Shown: piece after piece, positions 44,731 through 55,100 of the stretch
How positions within the stretch are numbered: position 1 is the first letter of the stretch
Layout: each line of letters starts with the position of its first letter
NCBI GenBank assembly: GCA_023374025.1
Contig: SIJG01000127.1
Location: 186,001 to 250,000 of the forward strand
DNA length: 64,000 nucleotides
Origin: Heterodera schachtii
Taxonomy: Eukaryota > Nematoda > Chromadorea > Rhabditida > Heteroderidae
Direction: 5' to 3'
Position numbers and translations under genes: made by a program
The notes under the pieces: generated by a model
Seen by the model: the letters and a program-made list of their open reading frames with translations, nothing else
The model's database searches: none
Told to the model about the DNA's origin: nothing

Positions 44731-47264
44731 CAACCAAACATGTCCGGCGTTGCTTGTCATGAACTGTTGCACGCACTTGGCAATTTGCACGAGCAAAGCA
44801 GGAGCGATGCCCGAAACTTTGTCATTTTGAGGCGCCAAAACAGCGTAAAAATAATTTAAATTAATAAATAATTATGAAAAATTGAAATGTTCCAAATTTT
44901 AATAGCAATCGGATATAAGCCACGGCGCAGAAAATTTTGGCTTTGGCTACGATTTTGGCTCGGTGCTCCATTACGGTGGACATTATGATGAAGAAAAGTA
45001 AAATATTATTTTGGAAAAGATGACTAGAGCCCAGATGGAACCGGAAGTTCAGTACTGAGTTGGGATTTCCGCACTAATCCAAAAAGTTCTCAATTAAAAT
45101 TTTCGAAAAACCTCAAAAATCCACAAAATTTTCTACTGATAGCCTTCGAATTTATTTTGAATAAAAATGCCGGCGATCAACAGCAGAATGTCAAACCGGG
45201 TTTTGAGCAACTGAGCGCCAACAAAGATTATGTTGAGAGTTCGTACGGAAATGAAATCCCGGTTTCCGAGCACGAAATATGACTTTTAATAAGTGTAATT
45301 AATTATTGTTTGATTGCAGCGATCAGTACGACCTGATCACTTTGCCACGCTTTTACCAGCAAACGATTGGCCAACGCGGCAGAATCTCTTTCAAAGACGC
45401 GGCGATCATTAACCAAATTTATTGCAAAGGCAAAAATAATTGAAAAATATAATTTAAGTAGATTTCCCATTTTCCAGACTCACGCAAAAGACATGAGGAC
45501 AAGTGCCAAAACGGGGGCTATTTGAATCCGAATGATTGCACAAAATGCCATTGCCCGGACGGATACGGTGGCCAATACTGTGACGCACTCGAAGAGAGTG
45601 AGCAATTAATTAATTAATCCAATTAAAACAAATTATAAATAAATTTGAAGATTTGAATTGTGAAGATTAAATGGCAATTTAATGATCAAACACTTTTTGA
45701 TAAAAATTGTTAGGAAAAAATGGCTTTAATTAAGCCGGTCAAATGGGAGATAAATTATCCCAAAAAATTTTCCCCCAATTGATTAGATGAGAACTGCAAT
45801 ATTTTGGCTGATGAGTCGAGGGAATTGAAAGCTGATCAGACCGCTAAAGTGTTGAAACCGGTGTTCGGATGCACTTCTGCCGACAAAGAATGCCGTTGCC
45901 ATTGGCGAATTACGGCAAATTTTATTTTGTTATTAAAAAGAATAATTAAAGTGATAATAATTAACAATATAAAATGAGTGAAAAGGATTTTAGCCAATGC
46001 CTGGCACAAAAGTGCGAATTCAATTCAAAAGTTTGAACAATTCGCTCATCTGCTCACACCCATGCACACCACCGTACGTCGAGATCAAATACCGTACCGA
46101 CAAAAGGGCACAAGGCAAAAAAAACAATATTAATTAATTAATGGTTAATTTGTAAAATGATCGCTCATTAAGGTGCCAAACTTTGCTGTCCCCGTGCACT
46201 CACTGATCTGGACGGAAATGAATACAAAAATTGGATTGCGGCAGAAAAGCCGGACCTGGACATTGTCATTTCCGCGCACCTTTCACCAAAATGGACCGTA
46301 CCATCTACCGTATTCGAACTGACGTATGAATCAGGCAAGAAAAATTGTAAAATAAATTTTATTTGTTTTTAAATTTTTTAAATATTTATAATTTTTAATT
46401 GGTTTTATTTAAATGTTTTTCCAACCATTACAAAATGGAAAATTGTTCTAAAAATGTTAAGGCAACGTCAAACTCATAAATTCGAGCAAATGCCCTGATG
46501 CCGAAACTTTGTATGAAGAAAAAAGAAACCCCGGCACCGGCAGATTGTGGTGTTTTGATGCGATCAGATACAAATATTATGACTTAAATGTAAAGATGAC
46601 AAAAAATGCTTCACTGAAGAATTCATCGTCACATGACTCCATTAGTTGCCCAATAATAAAGGTAAATTAATTAATTAAAGCCAAAAGGCACCGCCACAGA
46701 AACATTTCATATAATATAAGCAATTTAATTTTTAGGCAGCAAAATTACCATTTTTTGTATCAAAAAAGCGGAAATAAGAAAAAATAAGGACGATAAGCTG
46801 AAATAAGGATAAATATGGCAAATGATAAATCCCTATTTATTAATTCGTTTGTAAATTCAAGGTTAATGGAATTCAAGTCCAAGGAAGAAGGCAAACAATG
46901 TTTGATGACCTAGATAATGATGCATACAATTGGGTTAAAATTGATGTTGATTGTTATGTGAGTTGGATCTTAATTAATACATCATTTCTAAAATCAGCCT
47001 AATTGACTAAATTCACAGAAGGCCGAAGGAGGTACCGTAAGCTTTTGGGGCTACAGTAATCCGGAGACCAAAGAAATCATTCGGGTGGACGAAATCCACT
47101 GTTTGACTTATAAAGCTGCTGGAGTAACACCACCGTCGCCAAAACAGTTCAAAAGTTTGCAAGTCGAAGAACAGCCGCCGATGAAATTGAGTCCAAGTCC
47201 GCTCTTGGCCAATAATGCTTCATCACTGGTCCATGTGTTCGTGCCAATTGTTGGCCATCCATAA

Positions 47265-47666
47265 GAGAAGGAGGGAGACCAGTGATCAGTCTGTTGTTGC
47301 TGATCAGTTGGCCAAATTCCCATCAGCAAATTTTATTTTTATTTAATTTTTAGGGATGTTCTTGTTTTGAGTCCTTCTCTATTTAGTTATATAAATATTT
47401 TAAAAACTTCATCACAGCATTTGTTATATAATTTTTTGGCGGAAATTACAAAAATATCCTTTCCTAAAAAGACAAAAAAAAAAATTTTTGACAAATTTTG
47501 ATTTAAATGCATATAAACTAATTAAAAATTTAATTATGCGTGTGGCGGTGTCTTTTGATTTATTTTTCATTTTATTTTTTTTATGACACTAATGTATTTT
47601 ATTCATTTCTACTAATTATTTGTTTTTTTTTCTTCTTAAAAAATGGATAAATAAATATCTCTTGAA
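47265..47666. other. 3' flank of copy D
   Basis: AT-rich, partly similar to the 3' flank of copy A (phrases around ATTTTTAGGGRTGT and ACAAAAATATCC). No gene. Confidence 0.4.
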
Positions 47667-47674
47667 ATAAAAAC

Positions 47675-48595
47675 TAGGGTTACACGGGTCCGGGTATTTG
47701 GGCAAAAACCGGGTCCGGGTATTGCCGGGTCCTGAAAAGCCGGGTCCGGGTCCAAGATTTAAACCGGGTCCGGGTATCGGGTCCAACCGCGTCCTGAAAA
47801 AAAACCCAAAAAATATTTATTTTTTTTTCAAAGTAGGTAATTTTTTCTTAAAATTAAAAGCTTATATAGTACTTAGGGGCGGCCATGAATTTTTTTTTGT
47901 AATTCTTAATGCGAATTGTAACAGATTTTGTCCAAAAAATAACTAAATTTTGAGGCAATTTTTTATGAAACAAAAAAGAATTTCTGGTCCGGCGGTGCCG
48001 ACAGGCGCCGCCGGGAAAATATTGGGAATTTTGGCCATATTTTTAGCAAATTTTCAACAAAAAATTAGTAGTTTTGTGGATTTTCGGAAAAATTTAGCGA
48101 AATTTTTAGGAAAATTTGGGTGAGGTAGGTTTTGGAGAGGCACCAACAAGGAAAATCAAAAATTTATGCAAAAATACTATTTTTCCTTCAAAATTTATAT
48201 TTTAATATTGTATAAAATTATATCAAAATTTTTTTAAAATTTATTTATTAAAGAAAAAAGTAATTTTATTTAAAAGTTTTTATCGATATGAGAAAGAATC
48301 GAACCTGAGAAACAAGGAAAAGAATCCAAAAGATTAACCACTAAGCCACAGGAGAATAAATGATTCATTTTTAAAATAAATCTTAATTTAATTAAAAAAA
48401 AATTTTCCTTTCCTCCAACTTTAGTCAACAATTTGATCCAGACCCCCATTCTTACCAGTGTACTTTTGGACCCGGACCTACCGGGTCGGGTACCGGGTAT
48501 TGGATTTTCAAAAAACCGAGTCCGGGTCCGGGTAGTAAAAAAACCGGGTATCCGGGTCTAGGACCCGGTCGGGTACCCGGACCCGTGTAACCCTA
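47675..48595. mobile_element. hAT-like TIR element with CGGGTCCGGGTA word repeats
   Basis: Perfect 8-bp target duplication ATAAAAAC at 47667-47674 and 48596-48603. TIRs of 22 bp: TAGGGTTACACGGGTCCGGG at the left and its complement at the right. Both subterminal regions repeat CGGGTCCGGGTA in opposite orientation, so the ends can pair over about 100 bases. No transposase; the interior holds a tRNA-like sequence and a GC-rich core. Confidence 0.85.
48287..48357 (-). ncRNA. Degenerate tRNA-like sequence inside the hAT-like element
   Basis: On the minus strand TGGCTTAGTGG (A box) and GGTTCGATTCT (B box) are 33 bases apart, correct for a pol III internal promoter. An anticodon-like loop CTTTTGG lies between short AAT/ATT arms. 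Acceptor arms do not pair, so no functional tRNA. Confidence 0.45.
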
Positions 48596-48603
48596 ATAAA
48601 AAC

Positions 48604-48899
48604 CGCAAATTTTCATTTTATTTTTAATTTTTGATTTTTTAATGGTATCCGTGTTTTGAGTCCATCTCTATTCAGTCCTATACGTATTTTTAAACGGTTG
48701 GGGTCAACTGCGTCTGAGACACATTTATGAAGCCATAACTTTTTTCTTTGTTTGGTAAAATCAAACAAACTTAGTATCATTCGAAAGGTCTATATGTTTA
48801 AAAGATATTTGTAGCATTTTGTAAGCGATTAAGCAACCCACAAAAAGTCAAAGCTTGATAACTGCAAAAAAGTCACGAATTTTTGTAATTTAATTTAAT
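48604..48899. other. Intergenic with repeat fragment
   Basis: Contains GTATCATTCGAAAGGTC, a phrase also seen at about 10040 and 43900 as part of dispersed repeats. No gene. Confidence 0.3.
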
Positions 48900-50510
48900 T
48901 TATCGAGCAAACCAAAGGCACATTAGTGCTCTTACATGGTGCAAAAGAAAACAATCAAATAAAATGATCAAATAAAAATACAATGAATATCGTGATAAAA
49001 ATAAAATCAATCAAATGTTAAAAAATTCACAGGTGATTAAATATCGTGTAAATGTGGCACAGAAAATTTCCTACTCAGAACTCATTGCTTTTAGTAAACC
49101 CCTGAATTCCTTTGCCTTATTAATTTGCACCGCTAACACTGGAAGATTATTCCAGTTTTTTACTATTCTATTGAAAAAATTATTTTGAGTTTTGGCCGTG
49201 TGGCGCTTTACTCGTAAAAGTAAAGGCCTCCTGGGCCTTTCTGAGAAAAAGAAACTTTTCCCAGCATCGAGGCTGGTGAACCCTTTAATTATTTTAAAAG
49301 CTGTTGTTAAATCATTAATTTTTCTTCTTTCTTCCAATTTGTGTAAATCAGTGATTTTTAGTCTTTCCCCATATTTTTTGTACACAAATCCACATTTTCT
49401 AAGTGCTTTTCTTGTGAAAAATTTTTGAACACGCTCAATTTTGTCAATATCTTTTTTTAGGTTGGGGTTCCAAACTTCGGTTGCGTATTCTAATTGAGGT
49501 CGTACAAAATTTTTATAAGCTGCGGTTAAAGTCTTTATTTCCCTGGTTTTAACACTCTTAAAATCTGGAAAATTCTAAGATATGCATTACGTACGATTTT
49601 ATTAATATGTTCTGAAAAATTCAGTTTCGAGTCAATTATAATGCCCAAGTCACGAACTTTATCCGACTCTGAAATCCTTTTTGAGTTAATAAAATATTCT
49701 TTTTTCATATTATTTTTCCCTAAATATAGAACAAAACATTTTTCAGTTGAAATTTCTAACCCATTTGTTTTTGACCATTTTTCCAAAAGCTTAATTGATT
49801 TATCTAAATGATTTGTTTTATCATCATTTTCATGTGCATAATATATTTTGACATCGTCCGCGTACCTTTTTATGCTAACTGATGACGCTTCTTTTGCAAT
49901 AAAGGACGGCAGATCATTTATAAAAATTAAAAAGAGCAATGGTCCTAGGACACTTCCCTGGGGCACTCCAGAAAATATTTTATAATTTTCAGAAAATTCT
50001 TCACCGATTTTAACCCTAAAACTTCGATTCTTTAAAAACTGAGTTAAGAATTTCAAAATTTTTCCTTCAATTCCAATGCTTTTAATTTTATGAAGTAATA
50101 GATCGATTGGAACAGAATCAAACGCCTTGACAAAATCAATATAGATGATGTCAATTTGCTGATTCTTTTGTAGAGAATTATATATATCGTCCATCGTTTT
50201 TAATATTTGGGTTGTAGTCGATCTGTTTTTTAAAAACCCAAATTGTTCTTTATCAAGGAATCTTGTATTGTTCAAAAATTCCAAAATTTTGCTACTCAAA
50301 ACTCTTTCGAAAACTCTGCAAATAGTGCTTGTTAATGAAATCGGTCTATAATTCATCGGATTTGTTTTTTCGCCTTTTTTGAAAATTGGTACAACTAATG
50401 ATGTTCGCCATATTTCCGGAATTTGACCGGAATCCAAAATTAATCTAAATAAATCCGCTAATATTTTGGTATTGAAATAAGTTTCATTGAAATTTTTATA
50501 TGCAGTTAAA
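48900..50510 (-). mobile_element. Non-LTR retrotransposon (CR1/jockey-like LINE), 5'-truncated
   Basis: One reverse-transcriptase ORF on the minus strand followed by about 170 bases of 3' sequence that ends in AAATTAAATTAAAT, like the short 3' repeats of CR1-type elements. No endonuclease domain and no ORF1: the 5' end stops inside the RT at about 50510, as is usual for truncated LINE insertions. Confidence 0.85.
49071..50510 (-). pseudogene. LINE reverse transcriptase, 5'-truncated, one frameshift
   Basis: From the 5' side: IPEIWRTSLVVPIFKKG, NYRPISLTSTICRVFE, KEQFGFLKNRSTTTQ, IIYIDFVKAFDSVP (first catalytic Asp), SGVPQGSVLGPLLFLIFIND, KRYADDVKIYY (catalytic ADD) and DLGIIIDSKLNFSEHI, all standard for LINE RT. 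The frame shifts near 49550 and resumes as the C-terminal part (YKKYGERLKITDLHKLEERR, WNNLPVLAVQ). About 300 residues upstream of the RT core are missing. Few other lesions, so the copy is fairly young. Confidence 0.9.
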
Positions 50511-52129
50511 AATGTTTATCTTTAATTTATTTTTTATTTTATTTTTTTTTGCTATCTTATGATGAAAATTGTTTTATATTAAAATTAATGTTAGTGCGTC
50601 ACTTGCTGCGGTGTAGTTACAAATATCTCTGTCTAGCTGGTTATATTTAATATAATTTATTACATTTTGCTTTTTAGTTTATTGTGTCACTTTCTAATTC
50701 AATCAATTTTGTTTTTCGAGCATAAATTTAGTGGTTCAATTTATTTATTTTTTATTTACAATTTTTTCTAGATAACCCAATTAATAATTTTTGAGTTCAT
50801 TTTTTAGGTTTTATGTTTTCTAAATTAAATTTCTTTTAATAATGTTTATATGTATAAACAAGCTATATATTATAATACAATTATACAGTGATTGTAATTA
50901 CGGAAATTGTAAAAGGGACTCGTCTTAAGAATTATTGCAAAGACTTATGCTGTTTATTTGTTTATTCTTCAAACTTAAATGTTGGCATATAGTATTTTTT
51001 TAAATTTTGAAATGTAGATCATTCGGGCTATTATTTTTAGGTTTTGATGTTTTTCTTAAAATTTTGTAAATGGCTAAAAAGGTAAAATAAATATTTGGTT
51101 GTTTACACGTATGTTTGTAAATCCGCTAACTATTTAACATTATGATAAGATTCAGAAAGCTATAAGAATTGCTTTAAAAAATAAAATGACACTTAAGCAT
51201 AGTTAAAAATAGCTCAATCAAAAAAACATATGATAGAGGTTTCTGGATTTGGTGACATATTTGCTTACTAATAAACAAATTTTTTTAAATTTTATTGGTT
51301 AATATTAAAATTTAATGGCTATCGAAAGATGTCAAGTTGTTAGCGTTCTTAATCTAACAGGTCTCTTAAAATATACCTTCATAAAAACATGAAATCTGAC
51401 CTTCATCCAAGGATTAAGCCGATAATTTTTTCAAATTAGTAATTTTCAACCCAATAATAAATATTAAAATTGAGAAAATTTTGCAAAGTTTCACAAAATT
51501 TTAATTGTATAAGAGTGCAATTTAATCTAAATAAATATTTTCCTACGTTCTGCATATTCGATATAGGCGAAAAACGCATAATTCGATCATTTAGATGTTA
51601 TTTATTTTTTCACAGATTTTCTACGAATTTATTGTCAAAAATTTAATTTTAAAAGATTTTATTTTTTTGTACGTTTATTCATATACAAGAATATTAGTCA
51701 CAAATTAAACGACAACACACGCAATTTATATTTATATTTATTAAATTTTTCAATTTTGCCAAAGAGGAGCACAATGATGCCCAATAAGCTGCATCAAATA
51801 ACTTAATAAAAATGTAAAGCTTATGATTATATTCTGGTCAAATGATCATAAAATTCCAAAAAATTTTATTTCTAACTTACAAGGGAACCACCCGAACTTT
51901 AAGTCGGAAAATGCATATGTGGATATATACCATTGGATAGAGCAGGGTCGACTTCTATTGTGAATTTTTAATATTACGGGCCCATAGGAAGAAATCAAAA
52001 AGTTATGAGGCCTCAAAAATCGAAATTTTAGCTGTATTTCCTCTTAAAATTGATGGCTCAGTTGGTTAAATTTGCGTTTTTGGCGCTCGGGTTCAAATCC
52101 AACATAAAAATAAATAAATTTTAATTAAT
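50511..52129. other. Very AT-rich DNA left of the satellite
   Basis: No exon-like composition. The only structure I can support is the tRNA-like stretch at 52046-52110. Confidence 0.5.
52046..52110 (+). ncRNA. tRNA-like sequence just before the satellite
   Basis: TGGCTCAGTTGG (52054-52065, A box) and GGGTTCAAATCC (52089-52100, B box) fit a pol III promoter at tRNA spacing. Stems pair poorly, so it may be a tRNA pseudogene or SINE head. It abuts the satellite array. Confidence 0.45.
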
Positions 52130-55100
52130 GTTTATTTCATTCGTCTACGTTCGGCAAAAGGCGCGCCTTATCAAATAGGGCGGCGTTTGTAGGCGCTTCT
52201 CTAGAGTAGCATTATTTAGTGGCACATTGAGCCAGCAGACAAACATTTTAAAAAATACCTTTAATTCTTCTACGTTCGGCAAAAGACGGCGCCTTTTCAA
52301 ATAGGGCGGCGTTTGTACGGCGCTTCTCTAAAGTAGCATTATTTAGTGGCACTTTGAGCCAGCAGACAAACATTTTAAAAAATGCATTTAATTCGTCTAC
52401 GTTCGGCAAAAGACGGCGCCTTATCAAATAGGGCGACGTTTGTACGGCGCTTCTCTAGAATAGCATTTATTTAGTGGCATTTTGAGCCAGCAGACAAACA
52501 TTTTAAAAAATTAATTTAATTCGTCTACGTTCGGCAAAAGAGGGCACCTTATCAAATAGGGCGGCGTTTGTACGGCGCTTCTCTAGAGTAGCATTATTTA
52601 GTGGCACATTGAGCCAGCAGACAAACATTTCAAAAAATTCATTTAATTCGTCTATATTCGGCAAAAGACGGCGCCTTATCAAATAGGGCGGCGTTTGTAC
52701 GCCGCTTCTCTAGAGTAGCATTTATTTAGTGGCATTTTGAGCCAGCAGACAAACATTTCAAAAAAATTAATTTCATTCGTCTACGTTCGGCAAAAGGCGC
52801 GCCTTATCAAATAGGGCGGCGTTTGTACGGCGCTTCTCTAGAGTAGCATTATTTAGTGGCACATTGAGCCAGCAGACAAACATTTTAAAAAATACCTTTA
52901 ATTCTTCTACGTTCGGCAAAAGGCGGCGCCTTATCAAATAGGGCGGCGTTTGTACGCCGCTTCTCTAGAGTAGCATTATTTAGTGGCACATTGAGCCAGC
53001 AGACAAACATTTTAAAAAATTCATTTAATTCGTCTACGTTCGGCAAAAGGCGGCGCCTTATCAAATAAGGCGGCGTTTGTACGGCGCTTCTCTAAAGTAG
53101 CATTATTTAGTGGCACATTGAGCCAGCAGACAAACATTTTAAAAAATTCATTTAATTCGTCTACGTTCGGCAAAAGACGGCGCCTTTTCAAATAGGGCGG
53201 CGTTTGTACGGCGCTTCTCTAGAGTAGCATTATTTAGTGGCACATTGAGCCAGCAGACAAACATTTTAAAAAATACATTTAATTCATCTACCTTCGGCAA
53301 AAGGCGGCGCCTTATCAAATAGGGCGGCGTTTGTACGCCGCTTCTCTAGAGTAGCATTATTTAGTGGCACATTGAGCCAGCAGACAAACATTTTAAAAAA
53401 TTCATTTAATTCGTCTACGTTCGGCAAAAGACGGCGCCTTATCAAATAGGGCGGCGTTTGTACGGCGCTTCTCTAAAGTAGCATTATTTAGTGGCACATT
53501 GAGCCAGCAGACAAACATTTTAAAAAATTCATTTAATTCGTCTACGTTCGGCAAAAGACGGCGCCTTATCAAATAGGGCGGCGTTTGTACGGCGCTTCTC
53601 TAGAGTAGCATTATTTAGTGGCACATTGAGCCAGCAGACAAACATTTCAAAAAATTAATTTAATTCGTCTACGTTCGGCAAAAGGCGCGCCTTATCAAAT
53701 AGGGCGGCGTTTGTAGGCGCTTCTCTAGAGTAGCATTATTTAGTGGCACATTGAGCCAGCAGACAAACATTTTAAAAAATTCATTTAATTCGTCTATATT
53801 CGGCAAAAGACGACGCCTTATCAAATAGGGCGGCGTTTGTACGGCGCTTCTCTAGAGTAGCATTATTTAGTGGCACATTGAGCCAGCAGACAAACATTTT
53901 AAAAAATTCATTTAATTCGTCTACGTTCGGCAAAAGGCGGCGCCTTATCAAATAAGGCGGCGTTTGTACGGCGCTTCTCTAAAGTAGCATTATTTAGTGG
54001 CACTTTGAGCCAGCAGACAAACATTTTAAAAAATTCATTTAATTCGTCTACGTTCGGCAAAAGGCGGCGCCTTATCAAATAGGGCGGCGTTTGTACGGCG
54101 CTTCTCTAGAGTAGCATTATTTAGTGGCACATTGAGCCAGCAGACAAACATTTTAAAAAATACATTTAATTCGTCTACGTTCGGCAAAAGACGGCGCCTT
54201 ATCAAATAGGGCGGCGTTTGTACGGCCGCTTCTCTAGAGTAGCATTATTTAGTGGCACATTGAGCCAGCAGACAAACATTTTAAAAAATTCATTTAATTC
54301 GTCTACGTTCGGCAAAAGGCGGCGCCTTATCAAATAGGGCGGCGTTTGTACGCCGCTTCTCTAGAGTAGCATTATTTAGTGGCACATTGAGCCAGCAGAC
54401 AAACATTTTAAAAAATACATTTAATTCGTCTACGTTCGGCAAAAGACGGCGCCTTATCAAATAGGGCGGCGTTTGTACGGCCGCTTCTCTAGAGTAGCAT
54501 TATTTAGTGGCACATTGAGCCAGCAGACAAACATTTTAAAAAATTAATTTCATTCGTCTACGTTCGGCAAAAGACGGCGCCTTTTCAAATAGGGCGGCGT
54601 TTGTAGGCGCTTCTCTAGAGTAGCATTATTTAGTGGCACATTGAGCCAGCAGACAAACATTTTAAAAAATTCATTTAATTCGTCTATATTCGGCAAAAGG
54701 ACGACGCCTTATCAAATAGGGCGGCGTTTGTACGCCGCTTCTCTAGAGTAGCATTATTTAGTGGCACATTGAGCCAGCAGACAAACATTTTAAAAAATTC
54801 ATTTAATTCGTCTACGTTCGGCAAAAGGCGGCGCCTTATCAAATAGGGCGGCGTTTGTACGGCGCTTCTCTAAAGTAGCATTATTTAGTGGCACATTGAG
54901 CCAGCAGACAAACATTTTAAAAAATTCATTTAATTCGTCTACGTTCGGCAAAAGACGGCGCCTTATCAAATAGGGCGGCGTTTGTACGGCGCTTCTCTAG
55001 AGTAGCATTATTTAGTGGCACATTGAGCCAGCAGACAAACATTTAAAAAATACCTTTAATTCGTCTACGTTCGGCAAAAGACGGCGCCTTATCAAATAGG

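Larger units (their letters stand above)
34873..47264 (+). pseudogene. Astacin metalloprotease copy D, split by a gypsy element, probably defective
   Basis: Exons: 34873-34940 (signal peptide), 35088-35168, 35227-35409, 35461-35537, 35587-35732, 35782-36119 (with a Thr-rich linker), 36175-36371, 36436-36595, 36733-36927, then the gypsy insertion, 41451-41558, 41852-41993, 43656-43774, 44252-44327, 44728-44844 (HELLHALGNLHEQSRSD; GF replaced by GN), 44906-44997 (SVLHY), 45320-45429, 45478-45597 (EGF), 45787-45914, 45994-46114 and 46173-46334 (CUB), 46462-46661, 46863-46957, 47020-47264. GC donors at 35410, 45430, 45915, 46115 and 46335. I cannot find the two exons that carry the furin site and first strand of the protease; 42.0-43.6 kb, where they should be, is repeat-derived. 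Frameshifts at about 36325 and 36799 (poly-A). The most divergent copy; zinc ligands are intact. Confidence 0.75.
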
